Source of the DNA: Actinomycetota bacterium
Lineage (GTDB): Bacteria > Actinomycetota > Actinomycetes > Nanopelagicales > Nanopelagicaceae
Assembly: GCA_010028225.1 (NCBI GenBank)
Contig: RGOY01000004.1
Span: 1-23,461, forward strand
DNA length: 23,461 bases
Reading direction: 5' to 3'
Part shown: positions 12,944 through 21,409 of the stretch, in pieces
Position numbering within the stretch: position 1 is the stretch's first letter
How the letters are laid out: every line of letters starts with the position of its first letter
Made by a program: the position numbers and the translations under genes
Notes under the pieces: model-generated
The model's database searches: none
Told to the model about the DNA's origin: nothing
Seen by the model: the letters and a program-made list of their open reading frames with translations, nothing else

Positions 12944-14377
12944 TTGGCTAAATCTTTCACCAACAAAATGTTGGTACTTGGTGCAGGTTCAGTAACACAA
13001 TGCGTATTGCCACTTCTCACAGAGCATCTATTAGATGCCAATCAGATCACGATCATGGATATGAAGGACAATCGTGATCGCATTGCTACAACACTTAATG
13101 CAGGAGCTACTTTCGTCCAGTTCCAGATAACAAAAGAGAACATGGATGCAACCCTCTCTAACTACTTAAAACCTGGGGATTTCCTACTGGATCTCGCGTG
13201 GAATATCGACGCCAACACAATCTTGCAATGGTGTCATGATCATGGCGTCCTCTATCTCAACACTTCTGTAGAAGAGTGGGATCCCTATGCTGGCGGCGCG
13301 AATCGTCACCCTACTGAGCGAACCCTCTACTACCGACATATGCGAATTCGCGAACTTACTGCCAAGTGGAAATCTTCTGGACCGACTGCAATCGTCGAGC
13401 ATGGTGCAAACCCGGGCCTTGTCTCACATCTTGTGAAGAAGGCGCTCGTGGATATCGCTACCCGAGCACTCAAAGAAGGCAAGGTTGGAAAAGATGTTGA
13501 GTCAGCGCTGACTGAAGAACGTTACAACGAACTGGCTCGTTTGCTAACTGTCAAAGTAATTCATATCGCTGAACGCGATACCCAAGTCACCAATCAGCCC
13601 AAGAAGTGGGATGAGTTCGTCAATACTTGGTCAGTCGAAGGTTTCTATGAAGAAGGCATTGCGCCAGCAGAACTTGGCTGGGGCACCCATGAGAAGTCTC
13701 TTCCTCGTGGTGCATATGAACATCAAAGTGGTCCGAAGAATCAAATCTGCATCGCGCAACCAGGTGCAACCACGTGGGTGAGGTCATGGGTACCGAATTT
13801 CGAGATCTGCGGGATGGTGATCCGCCATGGTGAGGCATTCACTATCTCCGATCACCTCACAGTCTGGGAAGGCGAAAAAGCTCTTTACAGGCCAACGGTT
13901 CACTATGCCTACTGTCCATCGAATGAGGCGATCGTCTCGATGAAAGAACTTGAGATGCGCCAATGGCAGATGCATAAGGATCAAAGAATCATGAACGATG
14001 AGATCACAGATGGTGATGATCGCCTTGGCGTGCTATTGATGGGGCATCCATACAAATCATGGTGGACTGGTTCTCTACTTAATATCCATGACTCGCGAAA
14101 GCTTGTTCCACATCAATCTGCAACCACAGTTCAAGTGGCATCAGCCGTCTACGCGGCAGTTGCTTGGGCGATGAAGAATCCAGATCGAGGATTGATGGTG
14201 CCCGATCAGATGCCTTGGCGTGAAGTACTCGATCTCGCTGAGAAATATTGGGGCGGCTATCACTCTGAGAGTGCAGATTGGGATCCACTACAAAGTCGAA
14301 ACGACCTCTTCAAAGGTTGGAACCATCGCGCCTACGACGAGAGTGATCCCTGGCAGTTCAGTAACTTCTTGGCTTAG
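12944..14377 (+). CDS. hss: Homospermidine synthase
   Basis: The protein has 477 residues, the same length that I recall for the Blastochloris viridis enzyme. It has an N-terminal Rossmann motif, MLVLGAGSVTQCVLP, then LLDLAWNID, NTSVEEWDPY, VEHGANPGLVSH and HIAERDTQV. By count, E210, W229 and E237 fall at the positions reported for active-site residues of the B. viridis enzyme (from memory), which strongly supports the assignment. The reaction uses NAD+ and two putrescines (or putrescine plus spermidine) to make homospermidine. The start is TTG 12944, fixed by GGAGG at 12932-12936, seven bases upstream. The gene follows the diguanylate cyclase by 40 bp and converges with the photolyase. No ornithine or arginine decarboxylase is in the window. 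Confidence 0.9.
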   Translation: MAKSFTNKMLVLGAGSVTQCVLPLLTEHLLDANQITIMDMKDNRDRIATTLNAGATFVQFQITKENMDATLSNYLKPGDFLLDLAWNIDANTILQWCHDHGVLYLNTSVEEWDPYAGGANRHPTERTLYYRHMRIRELTAKWKSSGPTAIVEHGANPGLVSHLVKKALVDIATRALKEGKVGKDVESALTEERYNELARLLTVKVIHIAERDTQVTNQPKKWDEFVNTWSVEGFYEEGIAPAELGWGTHEKSLPRGAYEHQSGPKNQICIAQPGATTWVRSWVPNFEICGMVIRHGEAFTISDHLTVWEGEKALYRPTVHYAYCPSNEAIVSMKELEMRQWQMHKDQRIMNDEITDGDDRLGVLLMGHPYKSWWTGSLLNIHDSRKLVPHQSATTVQVASAVYAAVAWAMKNPDRGLMVPDQMPWREVLDLAEKYWGGYHSESADWDPLQSRNDLFKGWNHRAYDESDPWQFSNFLA

Positions 14378-14387
14378 CCTTATTTAA

Positions 14388-14409
14388 CCGAAAGCTCATT
14401 TCCTTTCGG
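14388..14409. terminator. Candidate terminator between converging hss and photolyase
   Basis: CCGAAAG (14388-14394) pairs with CTTTCGG (14403-14409) around an 8-nt loop. It lies after the hss stop and over the last codons of the photolyase gene. Read on the minus strand it is followed by TTAAATAAGG, a weak U-rich tail; on the plus strand there is no T run after it. Confidence 0.4.
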
Positions 14410-15763
14410 GTGGCAGTGGCTTGCTCGCCTTGATCTCTTCGAGGCGAGCAAGAGATTCCAATCTCTCCTTCGCATGATCGACGATTCGCTCTGGATACCC
14501 ATTCGAGTAACCATCAAGACTCTCCCATGGTTCATGGATTGAATCAGCATCAAGGTGAGCCAACTCTGGGACGTATCTCTTGATGTACACGCCCTCGCTA
14601 TCAAATTTCTTTCCTTGTTCCACTGGATTGAAGACGCGGTAATAGGGCGAGGCATCAGTTCCACAACCAGCAGTCCATTGCCAACCATGGGCGTTCGAGG
14701 CGACATCAAAGTCAATGAGGTGCTTGGCGAAGAAGCGTTCGCCATGTTGCCACTCCAAGTGAAGGTCTTTCACGAGAAATGATGCAACGACCATGCGGGT
14801 GCGATTATGCATCCATCCTTCACGAATGAGTTGTCGCATTGCAGCATCAACGAAGGGGTACCCGGTCTTTCCTTCACACCAAGCTTTGAATTTTGCATCG
14901 GGTTTGTCGTAACGCATTTTTGAATACTTTGCATCGTAATACTCACGCGAAGTATGCGGATTGTGGTGCAAGACATCGGCATAGAACTCGCGCCAAGCGA
15001 TTTCCTTTCGAAAGACTTCATGTCCCTTCGAGTCACCTAACTTCGCTAAGAGAGTCCTCGGATGAATCTCACCCCAACGTAGGTGCGGACTGAGCTTGGA
15101 AGTTCCTTCAATTCCTGGAGTATTTCGATTATCGCTATAGCCATCTGCACCACTCTTCAAGAACTTCTTGAACTTATCGAGCGCTGCTCCTTCACCTGTT
15201 GGATGGAGTTCAATCTCACTCGACCAATTCGGAATCTTCGACAAGGACTTCATCTCACCAACTGGTGAAATCCAGTTTGGATTCTTCGGCGCAGAAACTG
15301 GAGCCCGCCAGCCATGGGCAAGCCAACCACGATAGAAAGGTGTGTAGACCTTGTATGGCGTTCCATCGTCTTTTCGAACTCTTCCCGGAGCAACCGCATA
15401 ACCACTGCCCAAAATCTGAAGTTCGATTCCAGCTTCGGCACAATCGCTCTCTGCCTTGACGCCGAATGGTGCATACTCTTTCGAGCAGTGAATTGAATTT
15501 GCGCCATAAAATTTCATCACCTTAGTCAAGGTTGGAACTACATCTCCAGAGATGACATGAAGGTTCCCACCAAGAGATTGATTGAGCGATTCAAGAGAGT
15601 TCACCATGTTTGCGTTTCGATTTGCCCCAGCTCGTGAAGCGACTCCTTCATCGAGGATGAAGAGTGGGATGACGCCTTCGCCGTCATCGAGGGCGGCAAG
15701 AAGTGCAGGATTATCCGCCAGGCGTAAATCGCGTCTAAACCAGAAGATGGAGGGGCTCGCCAT
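14396..15763 (-). CDS. phr: Class I deoxyribodipyrimidine photolyase
   Basis: From ATG 15763 the protein has 455 residues. The N-terminal antenna-binding domain starts IFWFRRDLRLADNPALLAAL. The C-terminal FAD domain has WREFYADVLHHNP, GYPFVDAAMRQLIREGWMHN, MVVASFLVKDL and ASNAHGWQWTAGCGTDASPY, then YRVFNPVEQG, as in class I CPD photolyases. The enzyme would repair UV-made cyclobutane pyrimidine dimers using blue light. A cryptochrome-type role cannot be excluded, but the FAD-pocket motifs fit a repair enzyme. The start codon shares one base with the stop of the neopullulanase gene (TAATG), so translation is probably coupled. The frame could begin at 15808, but that part overlaps the upstream gene and precedes the family start. 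Confidence 0.93.
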   Translation of the reverse strand: MASPSIFWFRRDLRLADNPALLAALDDGEGVIPLFILDEGVASRAGANRNANMVNSLESLNQSLGGNLHVISGDVVPTLTKVMKFYGANSIHCSKEYAPFGVKAESDCAEAGIELQILGSGYAVAPGRVRKDDGTPYKVYTPFYRGWLAHGWRAPVSAPKNPNWISPVGEMKSLSKIPNWSSEIELHPTGEGAALDKFKKFLKSGADGYSDNRNTPGIEGTSKLSPHLRWGEIHPRTLLAKLGDSKGHEVFRKEIAWREFYADVLHHNPHTSREYYDAKYSKMRYDKPDAKFKAWCEGKTGYPFVDAAMRQLIREGWMHNRTRMVVASFLVKDLHLEWQHGERFFAKHLIDFDVASNAHGWQWTAGCGTDASPYYRVFNPVEQGKKFDSEGVYIKRYVPELAHLDADSIHEPWESLDGYSNGYPERIVDHAKERLESLARLEEIKASKPLPPERK

Positions 15764-17571
15764 TAGTTGGATCCCAATACCCAAATACCTTGCGTGGCTG
15801 TGGAACAACGTATACGCAATTTTGTTCCATCTTGAGCCGGACCGAAGAGGGTTTCGGTGATTCGATATCCGTATTGGTCAAGGTCAAGGTCGAGTTCCAC
15901 TCGACCACTTGAAATGAAAACAAGAAGCGACTCTCGTTTCGACTCACGAAGAAACGCAACATAATCTTTTCCTGCATCAATCCACCGAAGTCCCCCATTT
16001 GATAGACCGCTCCGAGTGCGTCGAAGATGCACCAGACTTTTCACTTGGTCCAGAAAATCAGTGTCCCAATTCGCTCGATTTTCCCAATCTATGGTTCTTC
16101 GTGAGTCCTCACCCGATTTACCCTCAAGGCCAATCTCATCTCCCATAAAAATTGAGGGAACACCTGGATAACTAAGCAATAACGTCATTGCCGAAAGGTG
16201 TTTACAACGATCACCGTCGACGATGGTTCGAAACCTCGGTGTATCGTGTGAGTCAATCAGCGTCATTGATGAAATTAAAGCTTGCCAAGGGATAGAACTA
16301 TTGAACTGAGAAACGCTTTTCATGAACTGGATTCCACTGAAGTGTGGCGCTTCGATAGGAAGGCCCTGAAAGCCCCCTGACAATCGGGCCGAACTATTCA
16401 TCCAGGCCGCAAGCGGACGAAAGAAACCCTGATAGTTCATCGTGCCATGCCAACCACGACCATCGAGATCTGATGCCTCGAAGTCGCCGTTCTCAGCCAC
16501 TAGCCAGGCGTCTCTATGAGATTCATCTAAAGCCTTTCGAATGCCATGCATCACCTCATCATGGACATCTTGATCGCGATATCTACCTGTCATATTGGAA
16601 ACATCAACTCGCCAGCCCGAGAGTCCATACTTGGGTGAAAGCCACTTCCTTATGACTGACTTGCTACTTTCATAAAATTTTAATCGTAATCGCTTTGACG
16701 CAAAGTTTAACTTTGGAAGGGAGGGCAAATTCCACCATCCCACGTATCCCCAACTAAAACTCTTGTCCCAGAAAAAGAAGTTGCGCTCCACAGAACGTTT
16801 GTCGCGTAAGGCTTTCTTGAACCACTCGTGTTCTGCGCCAACATGGTTTGTCGTGATATCGCCAACTAAATGGATTCTTTCTCTCTTGGCCTTTTTCACA
16901 AGTTGAAACCATGCATCATCCCCACCTAGTAATGGATCTACACGATCAAAAGTTGTGGCGTCATATCGATGATTCGAATTTGCAGGAAAGAAGGGGGTGA
17001 AATAAATACCATTCGCTCCAAGGGAAATGATGTGATCAAGTCTTGCGCTTACTCCTTGAAAGTCTCCGCCGTATACCTCAATACCTGTGTACTTCGATTT
17101 ATCCCGTGGGAGTTCATTCCAATTCCGTTTCACAGCCCACCCGGGCAGATCCCTCTCGCTGCTCTTGGCAAAACGGTCAGGAAATATCTGATAGAAGACA
17201 GCGCTCGGTAGCCAACTTGGTGCCGAATCGTTCGCCACAAGCTGGAAGTCAACGTTGGAGTGAACTTCATGATCGAAGAGACCAGCCGCCGTAAGCCAAA
17301 AAAAGACTTCATCGCCGGCAAATAGGAATCGATACTTGGTCACGCGATTAGTGAGCTCGAGGGATACCTGCCACCACTCCTCACGTGAGGTCGATGCCAC
17401 TTTCCTCAGGGGCAAGTAGCGGGGTTCACCATCTCGGTAGAAGCGGACTAGGGCGTCCTGGAAAGTGAAACCCAAAGGCACCCGGACTCTGAGGTTGACT
17501 CGCTCCCCTAGTCGTGGCAACCGACGCGATACATAGAGCTCGCTACCGTCATGATGTGGCAGTAGGAACAT
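15763..17571 (-). CDS. Cytoplasmic GH13 neopullulanase / cyclomaltodextrinase-type alpha-glucosidase
   Basis: The protein has 602 residues. The N-terminal 110 or so form a beta-sandwich like CBM34 (MFLLPHHDGSELYVSRRLPR and on). The GH13 catalytic domain follows: AVFYQIFPDRF (124-134), region I DITTNH (238-243), region II GWRVDVSN with nucleophile D323, region III VAENGD with acid/base E360, and region IV IDSHDT (H442, D443). LPKLN at 285-289 matches the MPKLN-type fifth region of subfamily GH13_20 (neopullulanase, maltogenic amylase, cyclomaltodextrinase). There is no signal peptide, so it would cut imported maltodextrins or cyclodextrins inside the cell. ATG 17571 has GAGGA just upstream. 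It is divergent from malE and precedes the photolyase gene with a one-base overlap. Confidence 0.9.
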   Translation of the reverse strand: MFLLPHHDGSELYVSRRLPRLGERVNLRVRVPLGFTFQDALVRFYRDGEPRYLPLRKVASTSREEWWQVSLELTNRVTKYRFLFAGDEVFFWLTAAGLFDHEVHSNVDFQLVANDSAPSWLPSAVFYQIFPDRFAKSSERDLPGWAVKRNWNELPRDKSKYTGIEVYGGDFQGVSARLDHIISLGANGIYFTPFFPANSNHRYDATTFDRVDPLLGGDDAWFQLVKKAKRERIHLVGDITTNHVGAEHEWFKKALRDKRSVERNFFFWDKSFSWGYVGWWNLPSLPKLNFASKRLRLKFYESSKSVIRKWLSPKYGLSGWRVDVSNMTGRYRDQDVHDEVMHGIRKALDESHRDAWLVAENGDFEASDLDGRGWHGTMNYQGFFRPLAAWMNSSARLSGGFQGLPIEAPHFSGIQFMKSVSQFNSSIPWQALISSMTLIDSHDTPRFRTIVDGDRCKHLSAMTLLLSYPGVPSIFMGDEIGLEGKSGEDSRRTIDWENRANWDTDFLDQVKSLVHLRRTRSGLSNGGLRWIDAGKDYVAFLRESKRESLLVFISSGRVELDLDLDQYGYRITETLFGPAQDGTKLRIRCSTATQGIWVLGSN

Positions 17572-17656
17572 GAATCCTCGCGTCCGGGCAGTTTTTCAGC
17601 TAGCAGGGGTTTTGGTAACAAAGCGATAACGAAGGTCAGACCCTAATACCAACCTC

Positions 17657-17686
17657 TTGAGCATAACCTTGATTCTAGGCTATACA
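17657..17686 (+). promoter_or_regulatory. malE: Candidate promoter of malE
   Basis: TTGAGC (17657-17662) and TATACA (17681-17686) are spaced by 18 nt; transcription would begin near 17693, giving a leader of about 50 nt with a strong ribosome-binding site. The remaining gap 17572-17656 should hold the minus-strand promoter for the neopullulanase gene, but I could not place it with confidence. Confidence 0.4.
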
Positions 17687-17707
17687 AGAGCCATGTCTGG
17701 CGCTCCG

Positions 17708-17715
17708 TTGCGCAA
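17708..17715. promoter_or_regulatory. Candidate operator, short palindrome in the malE leader
   Basis: TTGCGCAA is an 8-bp perfect palindrome with a central CG, about 15-20 bp downstream of the predicted malE transcription start. LacI-family maltose regulators of actinobacteria bind CG-centred palindromes with similar TTGC half-sites. The site is short, so chance is a real alternative, and no regulator gene lies in the window. Confidence 0.25.
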
Positions 17716-17743
17716 GACATATCCAACCTAGGAAGGAATTACT

Positions 17744-18961
17744 TTGTTAAAGAAGACTCGAATTGCAGTGATCGGAGCACTTGCAACATTTTCTCTCGTC
17801 TTCGCCGCATTGATGCCGATGACTGCACACGCAGCATCGACAATCGTACTTTGGGCGGGAACCGAGAAGGAATCGACCTACAAAGCTTGGGCAGATGACT
17901 ACTCCAAGCGTACCGGCGTGACCGTTAAAGTCGTCGGCAAAGCTAAACTTCAAGATGACTTCAAGACAGTAGGCGATGCTGATGCACCCGACATCGTTAT
18001 TGAGGCACATGACAATATTGCTAAGTTCCGTGCCGACAACAAAATTGAAGCCGTCACTCTAACCAATCTCAAGGAATTCGATGCAAACGTCATTTCCGCT
18101 CTGAGCTTGGGAACTAAACTCTATGGAGTTCCTCTTGCTACTGAGAATATTGCTCTCTTCACGAACACGAAGATGGTCCCGAAGGCACCAAAGACTTGGG
18201 CTGAGCTGGAGAAGATCGCTCTTGATCTTGCCAAGAAGAATAAGTCAAACAAGAACTTCGTCCCATTCGCTGTTCAACAAGGAACTGGCGGCGACGCCTA
18301 TCACATGTTCCCATTCCTAACCGGCCTTGGTGGTTACGTCTTTGGCGGAACTCCAGGAAAATGGAACAAGTACGACATCGGTCTAGACAACAAGAAATTC
18401 CTTAACAATTTGTCTCTGGTAGATAAGTGGTATTCCTCTGGGTTGATCAAGGCGTCTGTCAATGGAGACATTGCTAAAGCCGCATTCACCTCGGGCAATG
18501 CACCGTTCTATGTAACAGGTCCTTGGTTCCTAGATGACATTAGAAAGTCGGGAGTGAGCTACCGCATCTCGGCTATCCCACAAATCATCAAGGGATACTC
18601 GCCTGTTCCATATTCAGGCGTTCAAGCTGCACTTCTGACTACATATGCTGCTAAGCACAATGTGGCTCTTGAGACTAAGGCAGCACTTCAAGATCTCGCT
18701 TCGGCATCTTCACAGTTAATCCTTTCTGGCGTTGCTCTGAAGGCCCCAGCGAATCTCAAAGCACAAAAGAGCTTCTCAGATAAGGACATCGCTGCCTTCG
18801 GTATCGCCGGTAAGGGATCGATTCCAATGCCTGCGATTGCCGAAAATGGCATTATGTGGGGAGCAGTCGGAAGCGCATGGGTAAAGGCAACTTCCGGTCA
18901 ATCGAAGGCGGCAGCGGCATTCAAAGCTGCGGCTGCTTCGATGCGTGATCAGATCGAATAA
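17744..18961 (+). CDS. malE: Maltose/maltodextrin ABC transporter, substrate-binding protein
   Basis: The protein has 405 residues. The signal peptide spans residues 1-30, ending TAHA before ASTIVLWAGTEKES. The mature part follows the E. coli MalE pattern: APDIVIEAHDNIAKF, LYGVPLATENIALFTNTKMV, PKTWAEL, KYDIGLDNKKF, APFYVTGPWFLDDI, then PSMPxIA-like IPMPAIAENGIMWGAVGSAW. It would bind maltodextrins for MalFG. There is no lipobox cysteine at the end of the signal peptide, which is unusual for a binding protein of a Gram-positive organism. The start is TTG 17744, set by AGGAAGGA at 17730-17737. It heads the malE-malF-malG-amylase group and is separated from malF by a strong hairpin. Confidence 0.9.
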   Translation: MLKKTRIAVIGALATFSLVFAALMPMTAHAASTIVLWAGTEKESTYKAWADDYSKRTGVTVKVVGKAKLQDDFKTVGDADAPDIVIEAHDNIAKFRADNKIEAVTLTNLKEFDANVISALSLGTKLYGVPLATENIALFTNTKMVPKAPKTWAELEKIALDLAKKNKSNKNFVPFAVQQGTGGDAYHMFPFLTGLGGYVFGGTPGKWNKYDIGLDNKKFLNNLSLVDKWYSSGLIKASVNGDIAKAAFTSGNAPFYVTGPWFLDDIRKSGVSYRISAIPQIIKGYSPVPYSGVQAALLTTYAAKHNVALETKAALQDLASASSQLILSGVALKAPANLKAQKSFSDKDIAAFGIAGKGSIPMPAIAENGIMWGAVGSAWVKATSGQSKAAAAFKAAAASMRDQIE

Positions 18962-18975
18962 AGCACGTTGATCGA

Positions 18976-19013
18976 AGATTTGGCGCGAATCCTCGTTGAT
19001 TCGCGCCAAATCT
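18976..19013 (+). terminator. Strong intercistronic hairpin between malE and malF
   Basis: Arms at 18976-18991 and 18998-19013 are perfectly complementary over 16 bp (core TTTGGCGCGAATC) with a 6-nt loop CTCGTT, followed by CTTTG. It begins 15 bp after the malE stop and ends 34 bp before malF. The weak T tail suggests a partial terminator or an mRNA 3'-end stabiliser rather than a full stop, since malFG has no other obvious promoter. Confidence 0.75.
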
Positions 19014-19047
19014 CTTTGTAGCATCAGAAAGATTTAAGGGGCACTCG

Positions 19048-20541
19048 ATGAAACTGCAGGGGATTGTCTCGAAGTTGCTCTTGCTTTTCTTGCTCAATGG
19101 CACATCTCTATGGGCAGCGCTCACTCTATTTTCACTTGAAAATTACGGACCGATGGCCCTTTTGCTCATCACAACTGCCCTCATCGACTATATCTACCTT
19201 TCGAAGCGGACTCGAGCCTCACGTTGGCTTCTTCCCGGAACTATTCTCCTCATCATCTTTCAAATTTACCCAGTTCTCTACACGGCAGTAACCGCATTCA
19301 CGAACTACTCAACGGGTCACTCGATAACTCGTGAAGAGGCGATCGAAGGCCTCATTGAACAGAACACAAATCTCGTAGAAGATGGAGCGCAATTCGAATT
19401 CAAGGTTATTGAGAGCGGTGATCGCCGGGCCCTAATAACCACTAATCTCAAGGACGGAACATTTGCGCTAGCTGAACCTGATGGATTTAGCGCTCTTGAT
19501 TCGGCAGAGATCCCTGAAGGCTGGCAATTAATCGATGAAGACCGGCTTCGCGAAGCCGATTATCAAAGTTGGTTGACCAAACTGCGCATTCCTTTTTCTG
19601 AGAGCACCATCTTGAAAGTAGAGTCATTCAACACGGCAGCCGAATACCAATACCTTCTTCGTTACGATGCTGGTCTCAACAAAATGATTGACATTGCGAC
19701 AGGCGAAGCTCTCGTAGAGAAGGAGGGAGCTTTTTACTATCTCGACGGTACAGAGATGGAACCTGGATGGAGAATCTGGGTCGGCTTCGGGAACTTTACT
19801 GATGTGGTGACTAACGATCGGGTACGGGGTCCATTCTTTCGTGTATTAATCTGGACTTTCGCATATGCACTGCTATCTGTGCTGACCACATTCATCCTTG
19901 GACTCTTGCTCGCCACAACGCTTAACTCCCCACGAATCCGGGGACAGCGTGTACTTCGCTCATTGTTGATAATTCCCTACGCGATTCCAGGATTCTTATC
20001 TATATTGATCTGGGCAGGTTTGCTCAATGATGACTTCGGAATGGTCAATCGAGCCCTTGGTACCTCCATCCCTTGGCTTTTTGACGCTGAGTGGGCCAAA
20101 GTGTCAACCATATTGGTCAACCTCTGGCTTGGTTTCCCCTACATGTTCCTCGTTACAACTGGAGCCTTGCAATCGATTCCGGCCGAGCTATCTGAAGCTG
20201 CTGAAGTGGACGGAGCGACTCCACGGCAAGCCTTTGCGAAAATAAAGCTTCCTCTCCTTCTCGTGACAGTCGCACCGCTTTTGATTGGCTCTTTTGCTTA
20301 TAACTTCAATAACTTTGGGGGCATCTACCTCTTAACCGGAGGCGGACCGGCGATGAATGACTCCGACGTTGCTGGTGCCACTGACATTCTTATCAGCTAC
20401 ACATACAAGTTGGCATTCGCATCTGGAAAAGGCGCTCAGTACGGCCTCGCGACAGCAGTTTCAATCATCATTTTCTTCATCGTGGCTTCAGTGTCGGCTA
20501 TTTCATTTCGCAGAACACGCGCATTGGAGAACATAAATTGA
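19048..20541 (+). CDS. malF: Maltose/maltodextrin ABC transporter, permease MalF
   Basis: The protein has 497 residues and eight predicted membrane helices, like E. coli MalF: two near the N-terminus (about 8-50), one at 60-82, then a large outside loop of about 170 residues (88-262) like the P2 loop that contacts MalE, then five helices. The EAA loop that docks the ATPase is LSEAAEVDGATPRQAF (381-396), followed by AKIKLPLL. ATG 19048 has AGGGG about 7 nt upstream. Its stop overlaps the malG start (TTGA). The presence of the P2 loop supports a true maltose-type system rather than a generic CUT1 permease. Confidence 0.93.
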   Translation: MKLQGIVSKLLLLFLLNGTSLWAALTLFSLENYGPMALLLITTALIDYIYLSKRTRASRWLLPGTILLIIFQIYPVLYTAVTAFTNYSTGHSITREEAIEGLIEQNTNLVEDGAQFEFKVIESGDRRALITTNLKDGTFALAEPDGFSALDSAEIPEGWQLIDEDRLREADYQSWLTKLRIPFSESTILKVESFNTAAEYQYLLRYDAGLNKMIDIATGEALVEKEGAFYYLDGTEMEPGWRIWVGFGNFTDVVTNDRVRGPFFRVLIWTFAYALLSVLTTFILGLLLATTLNSPRIRGQRVLRSLLIIPYAIPGFLSILIWAGLLNDDFGMVNRALGTSIPWLFDAEWAKVSTILVNLWLGFPYMFLVTTGALQSIPAELSEAAEVDGATPRQAFAKIKLPLLLVTVAPLLIGSFAYNFNNFGGIYLLTGGGPAMNDSDVAGATDILISYTYKLAFASGKGAQYGLATAVSIIIFFIVASVSAISFRRTRALENIN

Positions 20542-21407
20542 GCGCCCTTAAGTCACTCCGCAAGTATCACCGGCAGAAGGTCTGGTGGCGTTACTTGGTA
20601 GCCGCACTGGCGCTCGTTTTTGCCTTGATGCCTGTCATCTGGGTCATTGGCGCAGCTTTCGGTCCCTCAGGACTCACAACGCAAACTGTGATTCCTCGCG
20701 TCTTTTCGCTTGACAACTTTAAAGTCCTTTTCAATGACGAAAATGTTCCTTTCGCCTTGTGGTATCGAAACTCGTTGCTTATCTGCACATCAGCAGCGAT
20801 TATGCAGGTTGCCATCGCAACTTTTGCTGCATATGCCTTCAGCAGGTTTCGTTTCAAAGGACGTCGACTATCTTTAGTTGGACTCCTAGTACTTCAGATG
20901 TTTCCTCAGCTCTTGTCTCTTGTCGCAATCTACCTTTTGATGTACCGGGTTTCCCTGATCTTCCCAGCGATTGGAACTGGGTCAGCGCTGGGCCTAATTC
21001 TGGTTTATCTCGGGGGCGCAATGGGTTACAACACCTATCTGCTTAAGGGATTCTTTGACTCTATTCCCAGGGAGATTGATGAAGCGGCCAAAGTGGATGG
21101 CGCAACAGCGGGACAAACCTTTCGTCAAATAATACTTCCTCTGGCTGTGCCAATGCTGGCTGTTGTCATGTTGCTCTCCTTCATTGGACTTCTCAATGAC
21201 TTCTTACTGGCTAGCCTCTTCTTGCAAACCAAAGAGGAATACACATTGGCAGTCGGCTTACAAGCCTTCGTCAGTGGCCAATATGAACAACAATGGGGTC
21301 CGTTTGCGGCTGGTGCACTTCTCACTGCTTTGCCCATCATCGTGCTCTTCCAATTCCTTCAACGTTATATTGTGGAGGGACTCTCAGCGGGTTCTGTAAA
21401 GGGTTAG
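20538..21407 (+). CDS. malG: Maltose/maltodextrin ABC transporter, permease MalG
   Basis: The protein has 289 residues with six membrane helices. The EAA loop is DEAAKVDGATAGQTFRQIIL (181-200). The TTG start at 20538 overlaps the malF stop by four bases with GGAG at 20526-20529, so the pair is translationally coupled. MalG forms the heterodimer channel with MalF. The amylase gene starts 2 bp after the stop. The ATPase subunit MalK is not encoded nearby. Confidence 0.93.
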   Translation: MSALKSLRKYHRQKVWWRYLVAALALVFALMPVIWVIGAAFGPSGLTTQTVIPRVFSLDNFKVLFNDENVPFALWYRNSLLICTSAAIMQVAIATFAAYAFSRFRFKGRRLSLVGLLVLQMFPQLLSLVAIYLLMYRVSLIFPAIGTGSALGLILVYLGGAMGYNTYLLKGFFDSIPREIDEAAKVDGATAGQTFRQIILPLAVPMLAVVMLLSFIGLLNDFLLASLFLQTKEEYTLAVGLQAFVSGQYEQQWGPFAAGALLTALPIIVLFQFLQRYIVEGLSAGSVKG

Positions 21408-21409
21408 AA

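Noticed and set aside
14770..15507. Several 60-90-codon frames on both strands within the photolyase gene
   Set aside because: All lie inside a 455-residue photolyase frame with continuous family motifs; none has a start signal of its own.
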